64,000 bases of DNA from Caballeronia sordidicola. GTDB taxonomy: Bacteria > Pseudomonadota > Gammaproteobacteria > Burkholderiales > Burkholderiaceae. Location: assembly GCF_002220365.1 (NCBI RefSeq), contig NZ_MTHB01000229.1, forward strand, positions 1 to 64,000. The letters are read 5' to 3'. Made by a program: the position numbers and the translations under genes. The notes below the pieces were generated by a model. That model did no database searches, had not been told where the DNA came from, and saw only the letters and a program-made list of their open reading frames with translations. Below, piece by piece: positions 53,578 to 62,670 of this stretch. Numbering within the stretch: position 1 is the first letter of the stretch; the number at the start of each line of letters is the position of its first letter.

Positions 53578-54603
53578 TCACTGCGCGTGCGGGTGGGGAT
53601 CGGAATGGGCTGCCACGAGCGCAACGCAATCGCCCGGCTCGACGCTCGCGAACGAACGCACGATAACGACCACGCCCGCGCTGCGAAACTTCAACTCGAC
53701 GGGCTTGGCCCACGGCGCGTGCGGATCGAATACGCGCCCGGCCAGGTCACCGGCGCTCACGCGGTCGCCGAGCTTGAACACCGGCTCGAAGAGCCCGCGC
53801 GTGGCCGCAAAGACGTAATGCCGCTCTCCGTCAACGTGCAGCCATCGCGTGTCGTAACGCGGTGCCGGCAGTGCTTCGCTCGAGCAGATACCGAGTGCCG
53901 CGAGTACTCGCTGCAAGCCTTCCTCCACGATCGCCAGGCCGTGCGGATTACACGTCGCGTAGCCGCCGAATTCTCCGCAGAGAAAGAGCTTTCCACGTCG
54001 CTCGATAGCGGCGCCATACGTGCGGTCCTCGCCGAGCAGGTCCATCACCATCGCGTTCGGTGCGGCAAACGCATCGACGATCCGCCTATATTCATGGCGT
54101 CGGTCAGCGTCGAGCGGTGGTGCGACCAGCAGCGTCGGCAGATGGTCGAACGACGCACCTCCCGCGTGGATATCGAAGACGAAATCGGCGCGGGGAAACA
54201 ACTCGGTGTCCACGTAGTGCGCAATCATCTCCGTGATGGAGCCATCGCGATGACCCGGGAAGATCCGGTTCATGTTGGCGCCGTCAATAGGCGAGGTCCG
54301 CCGCCCCGCGAGAAGCGCGGGAAAGTTGAGACCGGGTACGACGATCAGGCGACCGCTGATTTGCATCGACGGCATGCGTTGCAGCAGTTTCATCAGCGCA
54401 ATCGGGCCTTCGTATTCGTCGCCGTGATTGCCGCCGGTGAGGAGCGCCGTTGGACCGTCACCGCGCTTGAGCACGGCGATCGGGATCGGGATATGCCCGT
54501 ATGCGGAACGGTCCACGGAATGCGGCACGCGCAATGTGCCAGTCTGAAAGCCTTCTTGCTCGAAATCGATATCTGTCGAGATGCGAGAGCGGTCGGTGGC
54601 CAT
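53578..54603 (-). CDS. Succinylglutamate desuccinylase/aspartoacylase-family deacylase
   Basis: 341 residues. Zinc-carboxypeptidase-like deacylase with ligands in LLTGGNHGDEYEG (His and Glu) and a third His in FDIHAGG; the substrate loop is NFPALLAGRRTSPIDGANMNR. The family cleaves N-acyl groups from amino acids (aspartoacylase, AstE, the ectoine-pathway DoeB). This variant is closest in layout to the DoeB-like group, from memory. AGGAGACG precedes the ATG at 54603. First gene of the operon, upstream of the transporter. Confidence 0.88.
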   Translation of the reverse strand: MATDRSRISTDIDFEQEGFQTGTLRVPHSVDRSAYGHIPIPIAVLKRGDGPTALLTGGNHGDEYEGPIALMKLLQRMPSMQISGRLIVVPGLNFPALLAGRRTSPIDGANMNRIFPGHRDGSITEMIAHYVDTELFPRADFVFDIHAGGASFDHLPTLLVAPPLDADRRHEYRRIVDAFAAPNAMVMDLLGEDRTYGAAIERRGKLFLCGEFGGYATCNPHGLAIVEEGLQRVLAALGICSSEALPAPRYDTRWLHVDGERHYVFAATRGLFEPVFKLGDRVSAGDLAGRVFDPHAPWAKPVELKFRSAGVVVIVRSFASVEPGDCVALVAAHSDPHPHAQ

Positions 54604-54991
54604 GATTCGTCTCCTGACTGTTGGCATAGAGTGCGGCGGCGAATGCAAACGACGCAGCGATGCCCGTACTATCGGAAATCGAAGTGATTTATGCCAATGC
54701 CGATTGATGGCCAGCGTGATGTCTTGGAGGCATCACGCGCCAGCGAGGGAGTGATACAAGCCTTCGACGGAATTGAATGACGCCCCGCCAGATGGCGGAT
54801 GTCTCCTTGCATGAGGGCAAAGTGCGGGTGTAGTGCGGGTGTAGTGCGATATCGGGTATGGGCTAACCGCGACTTCAGGTTCGGCGAGTGTGCGAGTCAG
54901 GGTTCCTAAAACGTGTGAGATAAGCGTCGGCTGGCAAACCGTGCAAAGCTGACCGACGCTCCATGGCTTACAAGATGTACTGGGCCTTCTG
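54604..54991. promoter_or_regulatory. Operon promoter region with inverted repeat
   Basis: No gene in this gap. It holds GCGTGATG-TCTTGGAGG-CATCACGC (54714-54738, perfect 8-bp arms), 110 bases before the deacylase gene and a good candidate operator for the nearby LysR or another regulator. A second inverted repeat AGCGTCGG/CCGACGCT with a 22-nt loop (54923-54960) lies just past the 3' end of the VOC gene and may terminate it. Short repeats of TAGTGCGGGTG occur near 54825. Confidence 0.5.
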
Positions 54992-55465
54992 TTAATCCGT
55001 CGTCCCCGAATAGGCGGCTCTCAGCGCGGCGACGTCAAACTTCACCATTTTCATCATGGCGCCGGCAACGCGCGTGGCCTTTGCTTGATCGGGGTCAGCC
55101 ATCATCTCGATGAGATCGGATGGAAGGATCTGCCATGAGACGCCGAAGCGGTCTTTCAGCCAGCCGCATGCCTCGGGCGAACCGCCGCCCTCGAGAAAAG
55201 CGTTCCAATAACCGTCAAGCTCTTCCTGATCGTGACAATTGACCATAAGCGATATCGCGTGGTTGAACGGGTCGGGTCCGCCGGAACTCATGGCAATGAA
55301 GGGTTGCCCAAAGAGAACAAACTCGACGACCTTCGTGGAACCGGCGCTCGGCACCGCGGTTACTCGAGTGACACGCGAGTCTGGAAAGATACCTGCATAG
55401 AAAGCCGCGGCCTCCTCAGCCTCGTTGGAGTACCAAAGAAAAGGCGTGATCTTTTGAATCGTCAT
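54992..55465 (-). CDS. PhnB-like VOC-family protein
   Basis: 157 residues. Begins IQKITPFLWYSNEAEEAAAFY, AGIFPDSRVTRVTAV, then VEFVLFGQPFIAMSSGGPDPFN, the pattern of PhnB/3-demethylubiquinone methyltransferase-like glyoxalase-fold proteins. The C-terminal part has CGWLKDRFGVSWQILP and MMKMVKFDVAALRAAY. The real function of the family is unknown despite its misleading methyltransferase name. AGGAG stands before the ATG at 55465. Confidence 0.88.
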   Translation of the reverse strand: MTIQKITPFLWYSNEAEEAAAFYAGIFPDSRVTRVTAVPSAGSTKVVEFVLFGQPFIAMSSGGPDPFNHAISLMVNCHDQEELDGYWNAFLEGGGSPEACGWLKDRFGVSWQILPSDLIEMMADPDQAKATRVAGAMMKMVKFDVAALRAAYSGTTD

Positions 55466-55623
55466 GGCAAATCTCCTTTGAGTGTTGGCTAAATGCGCAG
55501 GCAAGCCGCATGCCGTCATTGGGACGACGAACGAGAACCATCAAAATCGACATGCCAGGCAGAAAAATGTCACTTTTTTATACCAGCTTCGGCCGTCCAG
55601 GGAATGACCGGCATTCCGGCTGC

Positions 55624-57525
55624 TCAGATTTGCGAAATGCTCTCCGCGCGTTCCGAGCGGCCTAGAAAGAAACCTTGCGCGCTGGTACATCCGGAGGCTC
55701 GTACAAAGCTCAGTTGCTCGTGCGTTTCGATGCCTTCCGCCGTGGTGGGAATCCCTAGTTCGTGGGCGAGGGCCACGATGCCGCGAACCACCGCCGCCGA
55801 CTCCCGCCGATGAACGGATTCACGCACAAACGAACTGTCGATCTTCAGGGTGTCGAACGAAAAGCGGCATAGATTCGACAGCGTGGAAAAGCCAGTTCCG
55901 AAATCGTCGAGCGCGAGACCGATACCCATCGCGCGAAGTTTCTCAACGTTGCGCCGGGTCGGGACATCGTCACTCATGAGTACGGTTTCGGTGACCTCGA
56001 TGTTCAGTCGTGAAGGCGGCAACCCTGAATCCTGCATGACCGAGGCAACCAGGTCCGCGAACGACTCTTCGCGTAGTTGCACAGGCGACACGTTCACCGC
56101 CACGACCACCGGCTCGCGCCAACGGGCCGCTTCCGCGCAGGAACGCCGGAGCACCCATTCCCCGAGCGGCAGGATCAGCCCCGTTCGCTCTGCAATGGGA
56201 ATGAAGGTCGTGGGCGGCAACTCGCCTCTCGTGGGATGGGTCCAGCGGACCAGTGCTTCCCGTCCGGTGACAACCCCGCTAGCCAGATTGACGATCGGTT
56301 GATATTCCATGCGCAAGCCGCTGCCAAATGATTGAAGTGCGCCTTCCAGGTCGCTTCGCAGGAGGCTCAAGCTGTCGTCGGAGGCGTGCGCCTTGGCATC
56401 GAAAACGGCAAAGGCGCTTTTGCCGCTGCGCTTGACCGCGTACAACGCCCGGTCGGCGCATATCAGGAGTTGCGGTCCTGTTTCCCCGTGCTCGGGATAT
56501 TGCGAAATTCCGACACTGGCGCCAATCCGCACCAGCGCCTCGTTAAGTACGAATGGACGCGCAAGGGTTTTCACAATCTGATCCGCCAGCAGCCGGACTT
56601 CTTCGCTGATGGCGGCGTCGCTGGAAATGGCGACAAATTCATCGCCCGCCAGTCGGCCGACAACGTCCCCCTGCCGCAAGACGGCTCGCAGGCGCTTGGC
56701 GGATTCCTGAAGCACCAGGTCGCCGGCCGCGTGCCCGAGGCTGTCGTTGATTGCCTTGAAACCGTCAAGATCGATCAGGAGCACCGCGAACGATCCGGGC
56801 TTGAGCGCCGGCTCGGCATCGGTACGGTTCAGCAAGAGTTCGCTGATGCGCGCGCGGTTTGGCAGGCCCGTGAGGCTGTCGTGACGGGCAAGGCGGTTGC
56901 TGGTTTCCTGCGCGAGCAGCAGCGCGACCGTGTCCTTGTTGCTGCGGATAGCAACGGTAAAGAAGCCGGCTGCGCAAAACGGTGCCTGGAACAGCAAGAC
57001 GATTTTTCCAGAAGACGGAGACAGCGCGGCGCCGATTCCGAGCAACGTAAAGATGACTGAGATCTGGATCAGGACAAGCCGGGGTATGCCTGCGTTACGG
57101 CCGGCCAGCCCGCCTACCACACCAACGGCGCACACGTTCCCCAGCAGGAAAAGTGTCTGATCTCCGCTGATGTTGCATAAGAGGGCGCCGAGTCCGAGCA
57201 GCGCGCTCCACAAGATGCTGGCAAGCAGGAACAGTGATGTCGGCGTGGGCTCGTTGCGAGCGCTGCGCTTGCAACAGACGTAGATCAGGGACAGGCGCAC
57301 GATCAGGAGTGCGATCACGGCGAGCGTCCATAACGCGTAGCCGACGCTCGGATAAAGATAAAAAGCGGTGGCGCAAACGCTGATCTCGCAAACTGACGCC
57401 ATCGCGATGGACGCCGTCCTGGTGAACAGGTTTGACAGCAATATCTGTCGATTATCAGCGCTCAGGTCTTGAGCGGATCCTACTAGCCATTTGAAAAACG
57501 GCAACCTCGGTTCACTAAACGCCAT
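55624..57525 (-). CDS. Membrane GGDEF-EAL protein, probable c-di-GMP phosphodiesterase
   Basis: 633 residues. N-terminal 5-6 helices (about 30-190), a GGDEF domain (about 200-370) and an EAL domain (about 400-630). The GGDEF active site reads LAGDEF, one Gly changed to Ala, which leaves cyclase activity doubtful; the DSLTGLPNR start is normal. The EAL domain is complete: EAL at 423-425, NVSPVQL, IEVTET, DDFGTGFS (540 onward), KIDSSFV (561 onward) and AEGIET. It most likely degrades c-di-GMP in response to a membrane signal. No strong binding site is seen before the ATG at 57525. Confidence 0.88.
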   Translation of the reverse strand: MAFSEPRLPFFKWLVGSAQDLSADNRQILLSNLFTRTASIAMASVCEISVCATAFYLYPSVGYALWTLAVIALLIVRLSLIYVCCKRSARNEPTPTSLFLLASILWSALLGLGALLCNISGDQTLFLLGNVCAVGVVGGLAGRNAGIPRLVLIQISVIFTLLGIGAALSPSSGKIVLLFQAPFCAAGFFTVAIRSNKDTVALLLAQETSNRLARHDSLTGLPNRARISELLLNRTDAEPALKPGSFAVLLIDLDGFKAINDSLGHAAGDLVLQESAKRLRAVLRQGDVVGRLAGDEFVAISSDAAISEEVRLLADQIVKTLARPFVLNEALVRIGASVGISQYPEHGETGPQLLICADRALYAVKRSGKSAFAVFDAKAHASDDSLSLLRSDLEGALQSFGSGLRMEYQPIVNLASGVVTGREALVRWTHPTRGELPPTTFIPIAERTGLILPLGEWVLRRSCAEAARWREPVVVAVNVSPVQLREESFADLVASVMQDSGLPPSRLNIEVTETVLMSDDVPTRRNVEKLRAMGIGLALDDFGTGFSTLSNLCRFSFDTLKIDSSFVRESVHRRESAAVVRGIVALAHELGIPTTAEGIETHEQLSFVRASGCTSAQGFFLGRSERAESISQI

Positions 57526-57993
57526 GGCATGCGCAATATAGGTAGGTACTTGGTTATCGGCGCGACTGGTTTTTTCTGACCTCGATTATCCCGGTAAATG
57601 TGTCCGTTGCTCTAATAATATGATGTGACGCCGGCGTGACTCAGGCGGGCAACAGGACTATCTGAGAGCGCAACAATGCGGGTTTTGCGACCAGGGCTCT
57701 CGCCAGGCCGTTGCCGGACAAGGGCGAGAGGGGGAGGGCTTGTGGATGACCTGGTTCAGGAGGCGCAATTTTGCCTACGGAAAATAATACAGATTGCCGG
57801 CTGTTTTGCTCCGCAGCATGACGAGCGGGGACCTGCAGAGGGTAGGCTGCCGACGTCGTGCTGTCAGGGGCGCCTTGGCGCCGAAGTTAAAATGCAGGGA
57901 GTGATGCGGCGGATTAGTCTTGTCTCGGAGTGAGTGCGCGAGCGAACTCGGATCGAGCATCATGCTGCGCGGTCTTTTGCTTGGAGGACAAAA
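57526..57993. other. Intergenic, no gene seen
   Basis: No convincing frame. A GGCGCC-TT-GGCGCC palindrome lies near 57870. The start of the gap, up to about 57630, is AT-rich and is presumably promoter DNA for the GGDEF-EAL gene, read leftward. Confidence 0.35.
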
Positions 57994-58294
57994 ATGAAGC
58001 GTGGTATTTGCCCATTCGTTGCGTTGATGGTTGCGGCGCCGGGTCTCGTGATGGCGTTCAACGAAGACGCGTCATACAACCAATGCGTGATGCAATCGCT
58101 GAAAGGGGTGAGGAGCAGACAGGCGACCGAACTGATTACATCAGTCGTGTCGAAAGCTTTATAGGGAAAGCGCTTTCATGAATAACAACGAGAAGAACTA
58201 TCGCATCTGTCTTGTGCAGAACCGGCAAGGAATAGAGAACGACTACGCTGCGCACCGAGTGGCGGCAGCCTGTCGCCGCGCGAATAGCCGCTAA
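57994..58294 (+). pseudogene. Exported two-module cysteine protein split by a frameshift
   Basis: GGAGGA precedes the ATG at 57994. The first frame gives a signal peptide (MKRGICPFVALMVAAPGLVM) and FNEDASYNQCVMQSLKGVRS...ATELITS, then leaves the family pattern and stops at 58162-58164. From about 58145, the +1-shifted frame reads SCRKLYRESAFMNNN and NYRICLVQNRQGIENDYAAH, then ACRR, ending at 58294. Joined, the two parts give two copies of YxxC..Q...G......A......CR. The break is therefore a one-base shift near 58140-58150 or a sequencing error. It is like the four-cysteine small secreted proteins of other Proteobacteria. Confidence 0.65.
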
Positions 58295-58363
58295 GCTGGC
58301 CACGCCTGGGCACTTGCCGAGCATGCCCGATGAGTGATTGTCAGAGCCGTGAGTGATGACTCC

Positions 58364-58396
58364 AACGCGGCGCACTGCCTAAGCAGCGCACCGCGT
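58364..58396 (-). terminator. Long hairpin after porin gene
   Basis: Arms AACGCGGCGCACTGC and GCAGCGCACCGCGTT pair at 13 of 15 positions around CTAA, 13 bases past the porin stop. No T-run on the minus strand; it may stop or protect the abundant porin mRNA. Confidence 0.45.
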
Positions 58397-58408
58397 TAGC
58401 GCACCCAA

Positions 58409-59620
58409 TCAGAACCGATGGATGATGCCTACGCCCGCAGCAAACTGGCTGGGAGATGACGACGGCGCGGATTGGAAACCGTCGCCAACCGTTGCGGTCG
58501 CGTTGATGATGTTGCCCGCACCACTCGTGCCGAGCGTTTTGCCGTTCGCGCGCTGATAGGCCTGCAATGCATAGAGTCCGGTGCGTTTAGAGAGCGAATA
58601 GTACTCGGACAGGTTGAACTGCTGGTACTGCGCGGAACTGGTAATGCCGTTGGCTTTCGTCGCACGCGTATAGCTGTAGCCGGCCGCCAGGTCGACGAGC
58701 GGCAATGCCTTCCAGTGCAGCACGGCGCCGCCCGTATTGAAGATCTCCGTGGTCTTGAAGCTCGAGTTGATACCCGGGATGTATTGCACGTTCGAGTACG
58801 AGAAGGAGATATCCAGCGTCTGCGTGAACGTATAACCGCCGGTCACGGCAATACGCTGCTGCGCCTGAGCGGTCTGATAACCGTTCGTGATCGCCGATAC
58901 ACCTGACTGGCCCGCGGAGTTGGTGGTCGAGTCCGCGCCAAACGCGCCGCCGCCCGAGGTCGAGTTGTTGATCCGGGTGATACCCGCGGCAAGCCCGAAC
59001 GGACCGTTGAGGTACTGGACCGCGCCGCTCCATGTCGAGCCCTGGTTCACGCTGCCTGGGACGCCGGCAAACGAATACGAACCGCTGGCAGTGAATCCGA
59101 ACATCTTCGGTGACGTGTACACGAGCGAATTATTGGCGCGATAAATCGTGTCCATTTCGTCGAGATCGCCCGGATGTGCGCCGAAGGCACCGGTAAGCCA
59201 GGTCGTCGGGCTGTAGGGCGAAAGCAGCGTGTAGTAGGACGTGTACTGGCGGCCTGCGGTGAACGTACCGTAGACCGGGTTGGTCAAGCCTACCCATGCC
59301 TGCCGGCCGAACATCGCGTTCGTGTATTGCTGACCACCCGACGCCGCGTTAAAACCCGACTCCAACTGGAAGATGGTCTTGGTGCCGCCGCCCAGGTCTT
59401 CCGAGCCCTTGAGGCCGAAGCGGCTGCCCGCCCAGATTCCAGAAAGCATCTTTATGTTGGAGCGCCCACCCTTGTTTGAACCCAGCGACGTCTGGCTGCT
59501 CTGGTACGAAATAGAGTCGTCGACAATACCGTACAGCGTCACGCTGTTTTGAGCGAAGACCGGTGAGGCGAGGGTAGCGAGGCTGATTAATACTGCTTTT
59601 TTGGCGTGGCGTGACTGCAT
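58409..59620 (-). CDS. Gram-negative porin (Burkholderia OmpC-like)
   Basis: 403 residues. Signal peptide ending VFAQN, then the porin barrel: SVTLYGIVDDSISYQSSQ, SRFGLKGSEDLGGG, IFQLESGFNAASGG, FGRQAWVGLTN and YGTFTAGRQYTSYY, closing with VGIIHRF, the terminal Phe needed for assembly. It belongs to the same family as the porin at 37095 but is only moderately similar. It is the last gene before the frameshifted cysteine protein; the strong terminator at 59770-59800 separates it from the SMP-30 gene, so it has its own promoter. Confidence 0.93.
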   Translation of the reverse strand: MQSRHAKKAVLISLATLASPVFAQNSVTLYGIVDDSISYQSSQTSLGSNKGGRSNIKMLSGIWAGSRFGLKGSEDLGGGTKTIFQLESGFNAASGGQQYTNAMFGRQAWVGLTNPVYGTFTAGRQYTSYYTLLSPYSPTTWLTGAFGAHPGDLDEMDTIYRANNSLVYTSPKMFGFTASGSYSFAGVPGSVNQGSTWSGAVQYLNGPFGLAAGITRINNSTSGGGAFGADSTTNSAGQSGVSAITNGYQTAQAQQRIAVTGGYTFTQTLDISFSYSNVQYIPGINSSFKTTEIFNTGGAVLHWKALPLVDLAAGYSYTRATKANGITSSAQYQQFNLSEYYSLSKRTGLYALQAYQRANGKTLGTSGAGNIINATATVGDGFQSAPSSSPSQFAAGVGIIHRF

Positions 59621-59769
59621 GTTTTATCTCCTCTTGTTGTATCAATGATTGCGACGTGGCCAGCAACGTCGCGGGCTTTTCCTGCTTGCTCATTTAACGA
59701 AATTACTCAGCGAAAAGTCGGGTGATGGATTTCCTGAGCTTCGCGCCTTGTGTCCGGACCGCAAAAACA

Positions 59770-59800
59770 TTTCAGGCGATGTCTCCCGAATCGCCTGAAA
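59770..59800 (-). terminator. Rho-independent terminator of the SMP-30 transcript
   Basis: Read on the minus strand: perfect 11-bp stem TTTCAGGCGAT/ATCGCCTGAAA with a 9-nt loop, followed by a T-rich tail (TGTTTTTGC). It begins 15 bases beyond the SMP-30 stop. Confidence 0.85.
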
Positions 59801-59815
59801 AATAATCGGTAATCC

Positions 59816-60733
59816 TTATAGAACCCCCGCGTAATTGGACTCCGGAGCGCCTCGCACGCCTGGACGCACCGCAAGCAAATGACCGTCGTGTTCGTTCGCG
59901 CCGTTAGCGGGACGAATCGATGTAACAAAGAGCGTGTCAAGTTCGCGGCCGCCGAACGTGCACATCGACGGTTTCGTGACCGGCAGCGCAATGCTTCGGT
60001 CCAGCCGGCCGTCAGGCGTGAAACGCAGCAGCAGACCCGCGTCGTTTGCGCAGGTCCAGTAGCAGCCGTCGGTGTCGACAGCCGCGCCGTCCGGGCGCCC
60101 CGCAAACTGGTTCAGGTCGGCAAAGATGCGGCGGTTACGTGGCTCGCCGGTTTCGACGTCGTAGTCGAAAGCCCAGACAAGCCTGCGCGCCGGATGCGAA
60201 TCGGAGAGATACATCGTCGTGCCGTGCGGCGACCAGGCGAGTCCGTTCTGCACGATCAGCCCGTCGACAATGGGCGCTGACAGCGTGCCGTCGGCGTCGT
60301 ATCGAAATAGCGAGCCCGACGGGTTGGCGGCAGCCATGTCCTGCACCATCGTGCCGGCCCAAAAGCGGCCTTGACGATCGCAACGGCCGTCGTTGAAGCG
60401 CATGTTGGGCAGCGGAAAAACCGGCGCGGCGAGCTTGCGCACACTCGCCTCAAGCGCAGTAGAGAGCGTCACGGCGAAGAGTCCGGTCTCGCATCCGGCG
60501 AGAACGGTGCCGTGACGGTCGAAGGTGATGCAGGCCACTTTTTCGGGCAAGCGCCACTCGGTGCGCTTGGCCGTGCCCGCATCCAGACGAGCGATCGTGC
60601 GCGCGGGGATATCGACCCAATACAACGCCTGTTCCGGTTCCCGCCAGACCGGGCTTTCTCCCACTTCGCAAGGTGCCTGACCCGCGGCTTCGAAGCGTTC
60701 GACGGCCAGTGTTTCGGGCTGCATAGTGTTCAT
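59816..60733 (-). CDS. SMP-30/gluconolactonase-family sugar lactonase
   Basis: 305 residues, six-blade propeller of the SMP-30/regucalcin type. Metal-binding positions: Glu in CEVGESPVW, Asn in MRFNDGRCDRQGRFWAGTM, Asn in VQNGLAWSPHG and Asp in GRPDGAAVDTDG. Opens sugar acid lactones such as galactono- or arabinonolactone. Cytoplasmic, with no signal peptide. It follows an ExuT-like transporter on the same strand, so together they probably take up and hydrolyse an aldonic acid or lactone. Start at 60733 or the ATG three codons later; the frame upstream is not family-like. Confidence 0.9.
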   Translation of the reverse strand: MNTMQPETLAVERFEAAGQAPCEVGESPVWREPEQALYWVDIPARTIARLDAGTAKRTEWRLPEKVACITFDRHGTVLAGCETGLFAVTLSTALEASVRKLAAPVFPLPNMRFNDGRCDRQGRFWAGTMVQDMAAANPSGSLFRYDADGTLSAPIVDGLIVQNGLAWSPHGTTMYLSDSHPARRLVWAFDYDVETGEPRNRRIFADLNQFAGRPDGAAVDTDGCYWTCANDAGLLLRFTPDGRLDRSIALPVTKPSMCTFGGRELDTLFVTSIRPANGANEHDGHLLAVRPGVRGAPESNYAGVL

Positions 60734-60892
60734 GACGAGGGTCTCAGCGTCCAACGCAGCCAGCTCATTTCTACGCGCAGTTTCGCGCGAACGCGGCCAA
60801 GCGTGACGCTCAAGGCGGGCGTCGCGCCGTAGTGGAGGGGCGCCGGTGCGATGCGCTTCGATTCGCGCATGACAACGTATCGTGACCGCGCG

Positions 60893-62188
60893 CTAAGCAC
60901 CGGCAGGACTCGGAAGGTTGGCGTCCGTGCGGCGATTGATCAGGGACGGCCGCACCAGTGTCCAGAGCAGCGCCACACCGACCAGGTCGCCGAAGCCAAG
61001 CGCGACGAAGAACGGTGCATAACCGATAGTCGCGACCAGCCCGCCAATCACGAGCGTGAAAATCAGGTTGCCGAGCCCCGCTGACAGTCCCGCGAAGCCC
61101 GTGACAGTTGCCACTTCACGACGCGGGAACAGGTCGGCGGACATCGAAATGACGGCGACGGAAAGCGTCTGGTGCGCGAAGCCCCCGAGGCACAGCAGAA
61201 AGATTGCCGTGCCCGGGTCCTTCACGTAACCCACGCCTGCCATGGCGGTCATGATCACCGCGCCGATCGTGAAGACGATGCGCTTGCCGTTGATCACGGC
61301 AATGTTGAAGCGCTTGTTGAGGTAAAGCGAAATCGATCCGCCCATCAGGCAGCCCACGTCCGCCGCCACGAACGGCAGCCATGCCGTCATGGCAATCGCC
61401 TTGAGGTCGAAGCCGCGTGCCTGATGCAGGTAGAGGGGCATCCAGAACACGAGGGTGGTCCACACCGGATCGGCGAAAAAGCGCGGCAGGGCGATGCCCC
61501 AGAAGTTGCGTTGCTTGAAGATCGCGCGCAGGTTGGGTTTGGCGCCGTTGTCGGAGAGTTCGGCGTGTTCGCCTTCGACGATATAAGCCGCTTCCGTTGC
61601 AGTGAGTGCCTTGTGCTCGCTCGGGTGCCGGTAGAAGACGATCCACAGCACGGCCCATACGAGGCCAAGACACCCTGCGATGACGAAGGCCATCTCCCAG
61701 TTGTACTTGAGGATCGACCACGCGATCAACGGCGGCGCGGCGATGGCGCCAATCGATGTGCCGATGTTGAAGATGCCTGCCGCCAAGCCGCGCTCACGCG
61801 CCGGAAACCAGAACGCGGCCATGCGCATGCCGGCCGGGATAAACGAGGCTTCGGCGAGCCCGAGCAATCCACGCAGCACGAAGAGGCCGACCCAGCCGCT
61901 TGCAAAGCCGTGGGCAATGCACACCACCGACCACGCGACGCCGCAGATCAGGAAGCCGAAGCGCAGGCCGATACGGTCCATCAGGTAGCCCGTCACCGGG
62001 CCGCCAAGCGGGTACATCACGAAGAACGCGCCGGTGATCCAGCCGTACTGGGCGGTGCTGATATGCAGGTCCTGCATGACCGTGGGGGCGGCGACGCTCA
62101 GCGAGCTGCGCGCCAGGTAGTTCATGACCGTGCCGAGTGTCAGCAGGCTGATCATCCACCAGCGCAGCCCTCTCAGTTTGATTGCCAT
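60893..62188 (-). CDS. MFS hexuronate/galactonate-type transporter
   Basis: 431 residues, 12 helices, ACS family in the ExuT/DgoT branch. Helix 1 MISLLTLGTVMNYLARSSLS is followed by FVMYPLGGPVTGYLMDRIGLR and LRGLLGLAEASFIPAGMRMA, and the loop ARERGLAAGIFNIGTSIGA is typical. Would carry sugar acids with protons. It lies 159 bases upstream of the lactonase gene on the same strand, probably a single unit. Confidence 0.9.
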   Translation of the reverse strand: MAIKLRGLRWWMISLLTLGTVMNYLARSSLSVAAPTVMQDLHISTAQYGWITGAFFVMYPLGGPVTGYLMDRIGLRFGFLICGVAWSVVCIAHGFASGWVGLFVLRGLLGLAEASFIPAGMRMAAFWFPARERGLAAGIFNIGTSIGAIAAPPLIAWSILKYNWEMAFVIAGCLGLVWAVLWIVFYRHPSEHKALTATEAAYIVEGEHAELSDNGAKPNLRAIFKQRNFWGIALPRFFADPVWTTLVFWMPLYLHQARGFDLKAIAMTAWLPFVAADVGCLMGGSISLYLNKRFNIAVINGKRIVFTIGAVIMTAMAGVGYVKDPGTAIFLLCLGGFAHQTLSVAVISMSADLFPRREVATVTGFAGLSAGLGNLIFTLVIGGLVATIGYAPFFVALGFGDLVGVALLWTLVRPSLINRRTDANLPSPAGA

Positions 62189-62670
62189 GTCGGTTTGTCT
62201 CCGTTTGTTGTTTTGTCAGCCGCTCGGTCGGCTGCATCACTGCGTGGACGTTCAGCATTCTTCATTCGACCGATACGGATCGAGATGACGACGCGGAAGA
62301 TGCGCAGCAGTAAGGTATGTTAGTAATGTGAACGCATCGTATGTCAGATGACTTATCTCGCGCAATACGCGAGGCATCAGCGTTTACACCAGTAATATTT
62401 TCTGCAAGCTTTTAATTTGACGGATTAACCCGCTTTTGTGCGGACAAGAACCGCTGCGGAGGCAGGCGTGACATGGCGGATCATCGGTTTCCTGTTAAAT
62501 GACGTCAGACAACAAAGGGCTTGTGCTGAGGCTTTCAAACGGGTGTCTCCGGCAAATGCAGCCTGAGAATCAGTCTCCCAGGACGCCGGCAGAACCCGTT
62601 TATGAAGTCTCTATCTTTAAAGAAACACCGTGCGACATACCGCTTGATACCCAGACCCAAGCCCTGGAAC
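62189..62670. other. Intergenic, probable promoter of the transporter/lactonase unit
   Basis: No gene is supported; a 60-codon plus-strand frame at 62499 lacks any start signal or family likeness. The stretch 62310-62430 is AT-richer and likely contains the promoter for the minus-strand transporter. Confidence 0.4.

Noticed and set aside
53554-54687. 377-codon plus-strand frame opposite the deacylase gene
   Set aside because: The minus strand encodes a family-typical deacylase with ribosome binding site; this frame is Arg/His-rich without motifs.
61172-62323. 383-codon plus-strand frame opposite the ExuT-like transporter
   Set aside because: Arg/His/Asp-rich mirror of transmembrane codons; no start signal.
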